A DNA stretch of 64,000 bases, from NCBI RefSeq assembly GCF_003633685.1, contig NZ_RBKT01000001.1, positions 4,278,001 to 4,342,000 on the forward strand, read 5' to 3'. A model generated the notes under the pieces. The model was not told where the DNA came from. It was given only the letters and a program-made list of their open reading frames with translations, and made no database searches. The stretch's first letter is position 1. Each line of letters opens with the position of its first letter. This document shows positions 51,452 through 60,167 of this stretch, in pieces. The stretch comes from Micromonospora pisi (lineage in GTDB: Bacteria > Actinomycetota > Actinomycetes > Mycobacteriales > Micromonosporaceae). Position numbers and translations under genes: made by a program.

Positions 51452-51841
51452 TCAAGCGGAGACGCGGTGCCCGGCATGGGTGAGCGTGGCCAGCGCCTCG
51501 GCGAGGCGGACCGCCGGCACCATCAGGTAGTCGGTGTCGTAGGTGGAGAACGCGAAGATGTTCACCCTGGCGTCCGCGAGCGGTACGACCAGCGAGGCGA
51601 GGATCCCGGTCAGTGCCAGGTCGAGGGGGCCGGCGACCCGCAGACAGCGCCACGGTGTCTCGACGGTCGCCCCGTCCGGCGCCCGATCGGCCCGGCAGAT
51701 GATCGACACCTCGTCCGAGGTCCAGGTCACCGACATGAGGCCGGAATCCGCCGAACCGCTCAGCAGGCCGGCGGGGATCGACGAGCCGGCTGGCAGCCGA
51801 CACACCGCGTATTCCTCCGGGAGCAGAGCGATATCCAACAT
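51452..51841 (-). CDS. ACT-domain protein (COG3603-like)
   Basis: 129 residues: MLDIALLPEEYAVCRLPAGSSIP, SVTWTSDEVSIICRADRAPDG, WRCLRVAGPLDLALTGILASLVVPLADARVNIFAFSTYDTDYLMVPA. These are two ACT-like halves of the amino acid-binding family often found near amino acid biosynthesis genes. It may sense an amino acid; the ligand is unknown. ATG 51841 has TAAGGT six nt upstream. It is two genes upstream of pheA. Confidence 0.85.
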   Translation of the reverse strand: MLDIALLPEEYAVCRLPAGSSIPAGLLSGSADSGLMSVTWTSDEVSIICRADRAPDGATVETPWRCLRVAGPLDLALTGILASLVVPLADARVNIFAFSTYDTDYLMVPAVRLAEALATLTHAGHRVSA

Positions 51842-51853
51842 GAGGGCACCTTA
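51839..51853 (-). promoter_or_regulatory. Leaderless promoter of the ACT-domain gene
   Basis: TAAGGT (51853-51848, minus strand) with a 6-nt spacer to ATG 51841. AAGG could also be a weak ribosome binding site. Confidence 0.45.
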
Positions 51854-51918
51854 CGGTGAGCTGGGGTTTGGTCCCAACTCCTTGGTATGCGGCGAACGCC
51901 ACAGCGGGTGCCGGGTGG

Positions 51919-52380
51919 TCACACCCTGGCGAGGAAGGTGAGGGAGCCGGCGACCGCGCCGCCGACCAGGAGCGGGGTGGCGATCGCGTCGACGGTCGTG
52001 TCGGCGGCCGGGGTGGCGCCGGTCTGCACCCGGAGCAGGCCGCGGGCGAGTCGCCCGGAGCTGAGGGCGAGCAGTGGCGGGATCTTGTCGGCTTCCTGCT
52101 CGGTCAGTTCGCCCCGCGCCGCGGTGAAGTCCAGCAGGCGCAGTTCGCCGCCGAGCAACGGTTGGCCGATCACCTCCGTCGGCGGTTTCAGGCCGAGCAG
52201 CGTGCAGCAGGAGACGGAGATCGCACCGATGGTGGCGCGCAGGTCGATGAGGAGGCACGGCTCGGCGGCCCGGGAGACGGTGGCGGACCAGTGGGCGAAG
52301 CTGTCGGACTCGTAACCCGATGAGGTGCCGTCGCCCTGGGGCACGAACGCCTCTGTGAGTGAGAGTTCGACGTGGGCCAC
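51919..52380 (-). CDS. PAS-like small protein
   Basis: 153 residues. FAHWSATVSRAAEPCLLIDLRATIGAISVSCCTLLGLKPPTEVIGQPLLGGELRLLDF has PAS-fold spacing (strand, helices and the G-x-P-L-L-G end). The remainder holds a hydrophobic GGAVAGSLTFLARV end. There is no attached kinase or DNA-binding domain. GTG 52380 has AGGAGG 4 nt upstream. It may act as a stand-alone sensor (inference). The longer frame from 52476 has no ribosome binding site. Confidence 0.62.
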   Translation of the reverse strand: MAHVELSLTEAFVPQGDGTSSGYESDSFAHWSATVSRAAEPCLLIDLRATIGAISVSCCTLLGLKPPTEVIGQPLLGGELRLLDFTAARGELTEQEADKIPPLLALSSGRLARGLLRVQTGATPAADTTVDAIATPLLVGGAVAGSLTFLARV

Positions 52381-52566
52381 CGCGCCTCCTATGCACTCCA
52401 CCAACCGCACCCACGCTAGCCGACCGACGATTCGCCGGTGTTCACCCCCGGTGGGGACGTCGCGACGGCGAGCCACGACACCGCGCCGGTCCCGAGCAGG
52501 GCGGAGCGGTGCCGCGTCGGGGACAAAGCGGACGCCCGCCCCGATAGGTGACGCTGGCTGGTGACG

Positions 52567-53307
52567 TTACCGGTGGCTGGCCCGCTTGTCAGCGGCCGTT
52601 CGGCCGTCCTCGTACCAGCGGTAGTCGGCTGCGGACCGATACGGGCCGTTCAACCAGGTGGAAGGCGCCTGTGCGACCTGCGAGAGTTTTTCGGCGGTGG
52701 CGGCGCTGATGCGGGTGCCGCCGGCGACCAGAAGCCGGTCCAACTCGCGGTGGGTCGCGACCAGACACTCCTTCGGCAGCCCGTAGACGCTGATCACGCC
52801 GGACCCGACGAAGGTGAGCACCGGCGTGACCGGAATGCTCAGCCCGACCGCGGTGGAGAGCGCCTTGCTGGCTCGTTTGGCGTCCCGGCGCGCCTCGGCG
52901 ACGTACGTCGGGCGCTTGCCGTTGATCTGCACCACGTCCCCGGCGATCATCACGCGGGCCCGACCGTGATCGGCGATGGTGACCGCGAAGAGTCCACTGG
53001 GTCCGATCGCGAGGAAGCTGGCCCGGTCGTCCCGGGCGGCGCGGTCCAGGTCGAGCGGGTGGGCGGACGAGAGGTCGGCACGGGGGAAGTCGATCACGTG
53101 CCAGGAGGGGCCGAGGTGGTCGAGCTGGTTGAGTGCGCGGGCACCCGCTGCCTCGACCCGGCGAGCCTCGCGTTCGGCCCGGCGGCGACGAGCCCAGTCC
53201 AATGGGGTGGGTCGGACGGTCTCGAGAGTGGCGGACGGTCCGGTCGGTGGCGGTGCGGGTAGGGCTCGGGCGGTGGGTACCGCGCGACGCGCAGGAAACA
53301 CAGTCAT
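52567..53307 (-). CDS. NERD-like (nuclease-related) domain protein
   Basis: 246 residues. After a Pro/Arg-rich N terminus the central region (about 70-180) reads LNQLDHLGPSWHVIDFPRAD, then FLAIGPSGLFAVTIADHGRARVMIAGDVVQINGK, the NERD pattern of a hidden-restriction-like fold. The expected catalytic Glu-x-Lys is replaced by TIADHG, so activity is doubtful. The C terminus WLNGPYRSAADYRWYED is not assigned. ATG 53307 follows GGAGG at 6 nt. Divergent from arcA across 162 nt. Confidence 0.6.
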   Translation of the reverse strand: MTVFPARRAVPTARALPAPPPTGPSATLETVRPTPLDWARRRRAEREARRVEAAGARALNQLDHLGPSWHVIDFPRADLSSAHPLDLDRAARDDRASFLAIGPSGLFAVTIADHGRARVMIAGDVVQINGKRPTYVAEARRDAKRASKALSTAVGLSIPVTPVLTFVGSGVISVYGLPKECLVATHRELDRLLVAGGTRISAATAEKLSQVAQAPSTWLNGPYRSAADYRWYEDGRTAADKRASHR

Positions 53308-53403
53308 CGTGACCTCCGGCAAAAGGTCCCTCGGGTTATGTCTTCACTACCGTACGTGGCCACACGGGTGGTTCTGCAAGACGAACCGCTGAGTGAGTAT
53401 GGA

Positions 53404-53418
53404 TGAATGCCACATTCA
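53404..53418. promoter_or_regulatory. ARG-box-like palindrome upstream of arcA
   Basis: TGAATG-CCA-CATTCA, a perfect 6-bp-arm palindrome 51 nt upstream of arcA. ArgR half-sites have TGAAT/ATTCA cores, but the spacing here is 5 instead of 4. ArgR control is inference. Confidence 0.4.
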
Positions 53419-53469
53419 CCCCCAGCCCGTTTTCCCGGATGGTGACAAGTCCTGCCCTACGCTTCGATG

Positions 53470-54753
53470 GTGACACACTTCGTCGACAGCGAGGTAGGCC
53501 AACTTCGTACCGTGCTGCTGCACCGCCCGGGCGGCGAACTCGCCCGGCTCACACCACGGAACAACGGCTCCCTGCTCTTCGACGCCATCCCGTGGGTCGG
53601 GCGGGCACAGGAGGAACACGACGCCTTCGCGGCCGCCCTCGCCGCACGCGGCGTCGAAGTTCTCTACCTGGGGAATCTGCTGGCCGAGACCCTCGCCCTG
53701 CCCGAGGCCCGAGCCGAACTGACCGAACAGGTGCTGGCCGACCCCCGGCTCGGCGAGACCCTCCGGCGACGGGTCGCGGACCACCTGACGTACCTCGACC
53801 CGGCCGCGCTCGCCGGCGTACTCATCGCCGGGCTCGCACACGAGGAACTCCGTACGAGTTGGGACCGCCCCGGCGGCTTGGTCTACACGTTGCTCGGCCG
53901 ACACGAGTTCGTCATCGACCCGTTGCCGAACCTTCTCTTCACCCGGGATTCATCCACCTGGATCAAAGACCATGCCGCAGTGACGAGTCTCACCATGCCG
54001 GCCCGGCAACGGGAGACCTCGTTGACCGACGCGATCTACCGGCACCACCCCCGGTTCGGCGGCACCCCGTTTGTCTACCAACCGGGTCTGGAGCGGATCG
54101 AGGGCGGCGACGTGCTGCTGCTCGCCCCTGGCGTGATCGCCGTCGGGGTCGGCGAACGGACCACCCCGGCCGGCGCCGAACGGCTCGCCCGCCGGGTCTT
54201 CGGGGCCGGGCTGGCCCACACGATCCTGGTGGTCCCGATCGCGCAGGAACGCGCCACCATGCACCTGGACACGATCTGCACCATGGTCGACGTCGACCTG
54301 GTGCTGATGTACGCCAACGTCGCCGACACCCTCACGGCGTACACCGTGATCGCCGGCCCCGACGGCGAGCCGCAGGTCGACGGGCCGGCGCCGTTCCTGC
54401 GGGCCGCAGCCGACGCGATGGACCTGGAGACACTGCGGGTCATCGACACCGGCCTCGACCCGGTCACCGCCGAACGCGAGCAGTGGGACGACGGCAACAA
54501 CACCCTGGCGCTGGCGCCCCGGCTCTGCGTCGCCTACGAGCGCAACGTCGAGACGAACGCGCAGTTGGAACGGGCCGGCATCGAGGTGATCCGGATCGCC
54601 GGCTCCGAACTCGGCTCGGGTCGCGGCGGACCGAGGTGCATGTCCTGCCCGCTGGTACGCGACCCGCTGCTGAGGGAGCCGCTGTTGAACGAGCCGCTGT
54701 TGAACGACCCGCTGGTACGCGACCCGCTGCCGGGACGGCTCAGCGCAGGGTGA
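53470..54753 (+). CDS. arcA: Arginine deiminase with C-terminal pentapeptide tail
   Basis: 427 residues (428 if ATG 53467 is used). Family features: [62 protein letters not shown] and the nucleophile cysteine in [17 protein letters not shown]. It converts arginine to citrulline and ammonia. GTG 53470 has TACGCT six nt upstream. After LVRDP, where the family usually ends, about 30 extra residues form five repeats of [DE]PL[LV][RN]. The stop overlaps the convergent DUF5926 gene by 14 nt. No arcB or arcC is adjacent. Confidence 0.95.
   Translation: MTHFVDSEVGQLRTVLLHRPGGELARLTPRNNGSLLFDAIPWVGRAQEEHDAFAAALAARGVEVLYLGNLLAETLALPEARAELTEQVLADPRLGETLRRRVADHLTYLDPAALAGVLIAGLAHEELRTSWDRPGGLVYTLLGRHEFVIDPLPNLLFTRDSSTWIKDHAAVTSLTMPARQRETSLTDAIYRHHPRFGGTPFVYQPGLERIEGGDVLLLAPGVIAVGVGERTTPAGAERLARRVFGAGLAHTILVVPIAQERATMHLDTICTMVDVDLVLMYANVADTLTAYTVIAGPDGEPQVDGPAPFLRAAADAMDLETLRVIDTGLDPVTAEREQWDDGNNTLALAPRLCVAYERNVETNAQLERAGIEVIRIAGSELGSGRGGPRCMSCPLVRDPLLREPLLNEPLLNDPLVRDPLPGRLSAG
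54651..54731 (+). repeat. 15-bp tandem repeats at the end of arcA
   Basis: Five in-frame 15-bp units encode the [DE]PL[LV][RN] tail. The first and last units share about 20 identical bases exactly 60 bp apart. Confidence 0.8.
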
Positions 54754-55666
54754 GCTGCCGGCCCACGAGCCCCTGGCGGGCGCGGCGGGCGGCACCGTCC
54801 AGCGGCGTCGGGTCGGCGAGTACGGCGGCGTACCGCTTGGCGAAGTCGGCCAGCGGGGCCTCCCACTCGTCCGCCTCGGGGGCGCGGGGCAGGTCCCAGA
54901 CCGGGACGAGCCGGCCGTGTGCCCGGAACATCCCGGCGAACCGGGTGCCGTCGCCGAGCGTCAGCTCACCGGCGGCGCTCAGCCGGGAGAGGGCGTCCAG
55001 GGCGGCGTCCTCGTCGTCCGGCAGGACCCAACGTACGTGGCTCTTCTCCGGCACCCGGCACCAGTACGCGGCCGGAGCCGCCGCCAGCCGTACGGTCGGG
55101 TAGATCGAGGCGTTGGCCCGTTCCAGCGACGCCTGCACGGTCGGATCGTCCGCGGCGTCGGCGTCGAGCCAGAAGTCGAAACCCTCGTGCATGCTGATGT
55201 CGAGCCGGTCGGTCGCCAGCAGGTCCTGCAGGCGGGGGCCGACGCCGGGCAGCGGCGGCACCGTGACCTGCTGACCGGGCTCGCTCTCCAGCGCCGCCAG
55301 CAGCGCGACCGCCAGGTCCCGGGAGACGTCGCCGGACTGGTCGTGGCGCTGCAGGCCGATGAAGACCCGCCCGTCCGGCTTGGTCATCGCCGGCCAGGCC
55401 ATGGGGAGCACGGTGGCGAGCGTGACCGGGCGATCACCGTACTGCTCGACCAGCTCGGGGGTGAGCCGCAGCGGCGAGGAGGCGGCCGGTACGAGTTCGC
55501 GCAGCGCGATCCACTCGGCCTCGTCGGCGAGTCCCTCGAAGGGCCGGGGGACGAAGACGTCGCGGACCTTCTGCCGCTTCTCCTTCGCTGGCCGCTGGCC
55601 TTCGGCCGCGGCGTTGTTCGAACTGGCTTCGGCCACGGTCCGGGTCTGCTTTCGACGCTTGCTCAC
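54740..55666 (-). CDS. DUF5926 family protein
   Basis: 308 residues. A basic N terminus ([11 protein letters not shown]) and a Lys/Arg region [41 protein letters not shown] mark DUF5926. [28 protein letters not shown] and [11 protein letters not shown] are further family stretches. Role unknown; the family is widespread in actinobacteria. GTG 55666 has TAGGCT eight nt upstream. The 3' end overlaps arcA by 14 nt. Confidence 0.85.
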   Translation of the reverse strand: MSKRRKQTRTVAEASSNNAAAEGQRPAKEKRQKVRDVFVPRPFEGLADEAEWIALRELVPAASSPLRLTPELVEQYGDRPVTLATVLPMAWPAMTKPDGRVFIGLQRHDQSGDVSRDLAVALLAALESEPGQQVTVPPLPGVGPRLQDLLATDRLDISMHEGFDFWLDADAADDPTVQASLERANASIYPTVRLAAAPAAYWCRVPEKSHVRWVLPDDEDAALDALSRLSAAGELTLGDGTRFAGMFRAHGRLVPVWDLPRAPEADEWEAPLADFAKRYAAVLADPTPLDGAARRARQGLVGRQLTLR

Positions 55667-55680
55667 GGCGAGACAGCCTA
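55664..55680 (-). promoter_or_regulatory. Leaderless promoter of the DUF5926 gene
   Basis: TAGGCT (55680-55675, minus strand), eight nt before GTG 55666; no ribosome binding site. Confidence 0.5.
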
Positions 55681-55721
55681 GATGATTGCGTGCCGGTACT
55701 CGGGCCGCCCGGCGGATCACC

Positions 55722-56165
55722 TCAGTGCAGTGCCACCAGGCGATGGTCGGCCGGTACGGCGAGTTCGGCCCAGACGCTCTGGCCGAGTCCGTCCCGTTCG
55801 ACCCCCCACTCGGTCGCGAGCGCGGTCACGATGTGCAGGCCGCGGCCGTCGACCGCCTCCAGCCCGAGCGGACGGATCCGGGGCGGGGTGGCCGCACCGC
55901 CGTCGGTGACCCGGATGCCGACCACGTCGGAACCGGGTCCGTTGCGCAGCCGCCAGGCCACCCGGATCACCCCGCCGGGCAGCGGGTCGGCGTGCCGGAC
56001 CGCGTTCCCGACCAGTTCGGCGAGGACCGCCACCACGTCGGCGAGGAGCTCGGCCGGGATGACCCCGGCGAGCTCCGTGGCCAGCCGAAGGCGGGCCGTC
56101 CGTGCGCCGCTCGCCTCGTGCGGGACCACCACGCACCACGAGCGTTCAGCGATCCCCGTTGCCAC
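55722..56165 (-). CDS. Anti-sigma-factor-like serine kinase (HATPase_c_2)
   Basis: 147 residues. The ATPase N box is LAELVGNAVRHADPL and the G1 region DGRGLHIVTALATEWG, the RsbW/SpoIIAB-like HATPase_c_2 format. Such proteins bind or phosphorylate antagonists of sigma factors, or act as small regulators. GTG 56165 follows GAGGAGG at 7 nt, preferred over ATG 56198. It lies 42 nt after the histidine kinase gene on the same strand and may be cotranscribed. Confidence 0.8.
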   Translation of the reverse strand: MATGIAERSWCVVVPHEASGARTARLRLATELAGVIPAELLADVVAVLAELVGNAVRHADPLPGGVIRVAWRLRNGPGSDVVGIRVTDGGAATPPRIRPLGLEAVDGRGLHIVTALATEWGVERDGLGQSVWAELAVPADHRLVALH

Positions 56166-56207
56166 GGACGTGCCTCCTCGGACACCGCCGGAATCCATCG
56201 GTGCAGC

Positions 56208-57668
56208 TCACCCTCGGGGCAGCCGCACCTCTGCGACCGTACCGCCCCCGGCCCGGGGGCGCAGGGAAACCCATCCATTCTGTCGTTCGACGATCCGGCG
56301 AACCAGATAGAGCCCGAGTCCAGCGCCCGGATAGCGCCGCCGGTCCCCCGACTCGCCCTGCCAGAACCGCTCGAATGCACGTTCGACGTGCTCCGGCCGG
56401 ATGCCGACGCCGCGGTCACTGACCCGGAACGCCACCGTGCGCCGGTCCGCCTCCGCGCGCAGCTCCACCGGGGAGTCGGGGGGCGAGTACTTGTCGGAGT
56501 TCGTCGCCAGTTCGGTCAGCACGGTGGCGAGGCTGGCCCGGTCGCCGACCGCCTTGGGTAGGTCCGCCGGCAGGGCGAGGACCAGCCGGCGACGCAGGTG
56601 CGAGGGGAGGTCGGCCACTGCGGCGCGCAGCGCCTCGACCAGGTCGAAGGGTACGGGGGGCGCGCCGCCGACCGGTCCGGCGTCGTTGGCGGCGGAGAGC
56701 AGCCGGTCGACCAGGCGGGCGAGTTCCCCGGCCCGCTGTCCGATCACCCGGGCCGCCTGGCGCCGGTCGGGTTCGGCGAGCGAGTCCCAGTGGTCGGTGA
56801 GCGTGTCGGCGTACCCCTTGATCACAGTGACCGGGGTACGGAGTTCGTGGCTGGTGACCGCGACGAAGAGGTCGGTGTCGTGGTCGGCGCGGAACTGGTC
56901 GGTGACGTCGCGGAAGGTGACCACGCGGGAGGTGACCGCACCGGGCAGCTCACCCGACGTGATCTTGATCCAGCGACCGTCCGGGAGCCGGTGGTCGAGA
57001 ACCTGTCCCGGGGGTGGCAACGGGAAGGGCAGTGGCTGGTTGAGTACCTGGTCCGCGCCGCGCCCGACGATCTGTGCGGCGGCCGGGTTCCAGAGCCGGA
57101 CCAGACCGTCCCGGTCGGCGATGGCCAGGCCGTCGGCGAGCGCGGCGACCACCGGCCCGTCCCCGTGGATCGGCAGGCCGGCCTGATCGCCGTAGACGTG
57201 CGCGATGCAGGTGGCGAGGTAGGTGAGTACGGCGCGGTGCTCCGCCGAGCAGTCGTCGTCGCCGTCCGGGTAGAACGCGTGCAGGCTGCCGATCATCACG
57301 CCGCCGATTTCGGCCCGGGCGACCCCCATCCGGCGCAGGTCCGACCCGTCGGGGTGCCGGCCGAGCTCCCAGGAAAGCGCCTCGACCCGCATGTCCTGGA
57401 CCCGGGCTCCGGTGCGCAGGCGTTCGGTCGCCGGGTCGTCGAGCGGCACCGGACGGCCGATCGCCCATTCGGCGCCCCCGGAGGCGGCGATGATCCGTCC
57501 CTGGGTGGGGCCGTACTCCACAAAGGCCATGCCGGCCGCACCGAGTACACGTTGGGCGACCCGGAGCAGATGGCTGAGGACCGGTAGGGCGGCGTCGCCC
57601 GAGTTGATCATCTCGATGATCACGGTCTGGCCGGTGATGAGGGCGGAGTAATCGGGGCGGTCCGGCAT
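56208..57668 (-). CDS. Soluble sensor histidine kinase (GAF-PAS-HisKA-HATPase)
   Basis: 486 residues, no membrane segment. GAF-like domain about 20-165, PAS about 170-255 (ADRDGLVRLWNPAAAQIVGRG), dimerisation H-box with His274 in TSHELRTPVTVIKGYADTL, HATPase with LTELATNSDKYSP (N), SDRGVGIRPEHV (D/G1) and GAGLGLYLVRRIVERQ (G2). A cytoplasmic stimulus is likely. No response regulator is adjacent; the RsbW-like gene follows. ATG 57668 lacks a strong ribosome binding site. Confidence 0.92.
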   Translation of the reverse strand: MPDRPDYSALITGQTVIIEMINSGDAALPVLSHLLRVAQRVLGAAGMAFVEYGPTQGRIIAASGGAEWAIGRPVPLDDPATERLRTGARVQDMRVEALSWELGRHPDGSDLRRMGVARAEIGGVMIGSLHAFYPDGDDDCSAEHRAVLTYLATCIAHVYGDQAGLPIHGDGPVVAALADGLAIADRDGLVRLWNPAAAQIVGRGADQVLNQPLPFPLPPPGQVLDHRLPDGRWIKITSGELPGAVTSRVVTFRDVTDQFRADHDTDLFVAVTSHELRTPVTVIKGYADTLTDHWDSLAEPDRRQAARVIGQRAGELARLVDRLLSAANDAGPVGGAPPVPFDLVEALRAAVADLPSHLRRRLVLALPADLPKAVGDRASLATVLTELATNSDKYSPPDSPVELRAEADRRTVAFRVSDRGVGIRPEHVERAFERFWQGESGDRRRYPGAGLGLYLVRRIVERQNGWVSLRPRAGGGTVAEVRLPRG

Positions 57669-57767
57669 GCCCCGAGTCTGCCTCGTCCGGTCAGTTTTGG
57701 GCAGTACCGGGTCAGGTGGCGACCACCGGCCCAGCCGGTGACCGGCAACGGGGCCGTCAGCCCCCGC

Positions 57768-58565
57768 TCAGCGTCCCAGCCGGTCGAGGATCAGTGCCGG
57801 ACGGTCGGTGATGATGCCGTCGACCCCGCAGTCGAGGACCAGGTCGAGGTCGGCGGGGTCGTTGACGGTCCAGACGTAGACCTGGTTCCCGGCCGCCCGC
57901 AGCGCCGGCACCAATCGGGGGCGGGCCCGGACCAGACCGATGCCGGGGCCCGCGATCCGGGTGCCGAACGGTAGCCGACCCAGCCGCAGCCGGGGCGGCA
58001 GCACCTCGAGCAGCAGCACGGTGGGCAGGCCCGGGGCCAGGTCGCGGATCCGACGTACGGCCAGCGGGGAGAAGGACATGACGGTGACCTGCACCGCCCC
58101 GTCCAGGGCACCGTCGACCAGCCCATGCTGGCGGAGCAGCTCGACCAGTCGGCGCTCCACGTCCGCCCCGTACCGGGTGGGGTGCTTGGTCTCGATCAGC
58201 AGCCGGACGGGTCGGCCGGCCGCCCGGACCGCGCGCAGCAGCCCGTCGAGGGTGAGCAACCGGGTACGGGACGGGTCGACCGGTACGTCGGTCGGCGCGT
58301 CCTCGCCGGCCAGACTGTCGTGCCAGGAGCCGAAGTCGAGTTGGTCGAGCTCGGCGAGGGTGCGGGCGCTCACCCGACCCCGGCCGTTGCTGGTCCGGTC
58401 CAGCCGTCGGTCGTGTACGCAGACCAGGTGCCCGTCGCGGGTCAGCCGGACGTCGCACTCCAGCCCGTCGGCGCCCTCGTCGAGCGCGCGCAGGTACGCG
58501 GCCAGGGTGTGTTCCGGCAGCGCGGCTGAGGAGCCACGGTGCGCGAACACCAGGGGCCCGGTCAT
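57768..58565 (-). CDS. Glycerophosphodiester phosphodiesterase
   Basis: 265 residues. GDPD motif: LVFAHRGSSAALPEHTLAAYLRALDEGADGLECDVRLTRDGHLVCVHD, with the catalytic HRG, E-x-D and H-D residues. The C-terminal YVWTVNDPADLDLVLDCGVDGIITDRP completes the TIM barrel. It hydrolyses glycerophosphodiesters. No signal peptide, so cytoplasmic. ATG 58565 is 2 nt after the rhodanese stop with TGAGG as ribosome binding site. Confidence 0.92.
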   Translation of the reverse strand: MTGPLVFAHRGSSAALPEHTLAAYLRALDEGADGLECDVRLTRDGHLVCVHDRRLDRTSNGRGRVSARTLAELDQLDFGSWHDSLAGEDAPTDVPVDPSRTRLLTLDGLLRAVRAAGRPVRLLIETKHPTRYGADVERRLVELLRQHGLVDGALDGAVQVTVMSFSPLAVRRIRDLAPGLPTVLLLEVLPPRLRLGRLPFGTRIAGPGIGLVRARPRLVPALRAAGNQVYVWTVNDPADLDLVLDCGVDGIITDRPALILDRLGR

Positions 58566-58567
58566 CC

Positions 58568-58903
58568 TCAGATCACTCGGGCCGGCTGTCCGTTCTCGCT
58601 CTCCAACGGTCGGCCGGCCGCCGCCCACTCCTGCATGCCACCGTCGAGGTTGCGTACGTTGTCCCAGCCGTTGCCGAGCAGGTACGAGACCACCTGGCCG
58701 GAGCGACCACCGGAGCGGCAGACGACAACCACGTCCTGGTCGGTGGGGAGCTCGGCGAGGCGGGCCGGCACCTCCATCATCGGCAGGTGGTGGGCGCCGG
58801 GCGCGTGGCCGGCCGCCCACTCGTCGGGCTCGCGGACGTCGAGCAGGTACGCGTCGGCGTCGACCTCGGTCACGGAAACCACGGGAACTCCTGGTCGGTT
58901 CAC
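58568..58903 (-). CDS. Rhodanese-like sulfurtransferase
   Basis: 111 residues, one rhodanese domain: YLLDVREPDEWAAGHAPGAHHLPM and the active loop VVVCRSGGRSGQVVSYLL with the catalytic cysteine; NLDGGMQEWAAAGRPL follows. It moves sulfane sulfur; the acceptor is unknown. GTG 58903 has TAGGCT seven nt upstream. It is cotranscribed with the phosphodiesterase (2-nt gap). Confidence 0.93.
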   Translation of the reverse strand: MNRPGVPVVSVTEVDADAYLLDVREPDEWAAGHAPGAHHLPMMEVPARLAELPTDQDVVVVCRSGGRSGQVVSYLLGNGWDNVRNLDGGMQEWAAAGRPLESENGQPARVI

Positions 58904-58916
58904 GGCAACCAGCCTA
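58901..58916 (-). promoter_or_regulatory. Leaderless promoter of the rhodanese gene
   Basis: TAGGCT (58916-58911, minus strand), seven nt before GTG 58903. Confidence 0.55.
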
Positions 58917-58957
58917 GAGCCCCTCCGGTGGCGCGGCTCAGCTGGGCGTGCGCGTCT

Positions 58958-60097
58958 TTATAGGTGGTTCACCCATTTTGGGTTTGCTTGTGCCCACCCG
59001 TCCAGATCGGGGCCGCGCAGCGACTGGAACAGCCCGGCGGCGCCCTCGTCCAGTACGACGTACGACGTGTCGCCGATCATCTCGGAGCGGGAGGGGACCT
59101 GGATCCCCTTCATCGCCTCCGGGCGCAGTCCGCGCAGGCCGAAGACCATGTCCTGGGTCGGCGTCCCGTTGGTGTCGACGGTCAGCGAGGCGCCGACCGC
59201 GCGGATCACCTCGTCGAGCTTGCGCGGATTCGTCCGCAGGTCGCTCGCGCTGGCCTTGTCCATGATTGCCCGGAGCAGTTGCTGCTGGTGTCGTTGCCGG
59301 TCGAAATCACCGCCCGGCAGGTCGTACCGCTGCCGGGCGTAGTCCAGCGCGCGGGCCCCGTCCATCTCCTGGCAGCCGGGGTTGAACTGCGTGTTGGTGT
59401 GGATCGACCGGACCGGGGTGTCGACGCACATTCGTACCCCGCCGAGCAGGTCGATCACCTTGCGGAAACCGGAGAAGTCGATCAGCGCGGCGCCGTCGAA
59501 CCGGAGCCCGGTGACCTGGGTCAGCGTGGCGGAGAGCAGGCGTGCGCCGGGTTGTCCGCCGCCGCCGAAGTGGAACGCTGAATTGATCTTGTCGGAACCG
59601 CCGCTGTACGCGTTCCCCGGTGCGGGTGGGATCTCCACCAGCAGATCCCGGGGTACGGAGATGAGGTACGCCCGGTCCCGTCCGGCGGGTATGTGTGCGA
59701 TCAGGATGGTGTCGGCGCGTTGGTCCGACTGTTCGGCGGCGTTGCGGCGGTCCGAGCCGACCAGCAGGTAGTTGAGTGGACTGCTGGCTGACGAGCGGTC
59801 CCGTCGGGCGGCCGGGTCGAGCAGCAGCTCCTTGGCCAGGCTCTGGTCGTACCGCTGGGTCACGCCCTGTAGCCCGAGACCAGCGACGAGTGCGATCAGC
59901 ACCAGTCCGAACCCGACCCCGAGCAGGGCCTTTGGCCAGCGGGGGATACGACGTACGGGTTTGGTGCGGCGAGGGCGCCGCTCGTCCGATGGTGACGAGT
60001 CGGCTTTCTGTACCGAGTGCCCCGGCTTACCCGGGGTAACCCGTTTCCTCTTGAACGTGGCTACCTCCCGGACCCCTGCCGCGTGAGGATGTCTCAC
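58958..60097 (-). CDS. LCP family protein (LytR-CpsA-Psr), 1
   Basis: 379 residues. A basic cytoplasmic tail (RRPRRTKPVRRIPRWP), one membrane helix LGVGFGLVLIALVAGLGL, then the LCP domain: NYLLVGSDRR, QRADTILIAHIPAGRDRAYLISVPRDLLVEIP, DKINSAFHFGG, IDFSGFRKVIDLLGGV, DGARALDYARQRYDLPGGDFDRQRHQQQLL. LCP proteins attach wall polymers to peptidoglycan outside the membrane. GTG 60097 follows AGGT; alternatives are unclear. A paralog follows upstream. Confidence 0.92.
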   Translation of the reverse strand: MRHPHAAGVREVATFKRKRVTPGKPGHSVQKADSSPSDERRPRRTKPVRRIPRWPKALLGVGFGLVLIALVAGLGLQGVTQRYDQSLAKELLLDPAARRDRSSASSPLNYLLVGSDRRNAAEQSDQRADTILIAHIPAGRDRAYLISVPRDLLVEIPPAPGNAYSGGSDKINSAFHFGGGGQPGARLLSATLTQVTGLRFDGAALIDFSGFRKVIDLLGGVRMCVDTPVRSIHTNTQFNPGCQEMDGARALDYARQRYDLPGGDFDRQRHQQQLLRAIMDKASASDLRTNPRKLDEVIRAVGASLTVDTNGTPTQDMVFGLRGLRPEAMKGIQVPSRSEMIGDTSYVVLDEGAAGLFQSLRGPDLDGWAQANPKWVNHL

Positions 60098-60167
60098 GTG
60101 CGACCTGAGTCCGGCCTACCCGTCCAGCGGAATTTGTAGCCTCGCCGGGCCTACTTCCTGGGCATGG

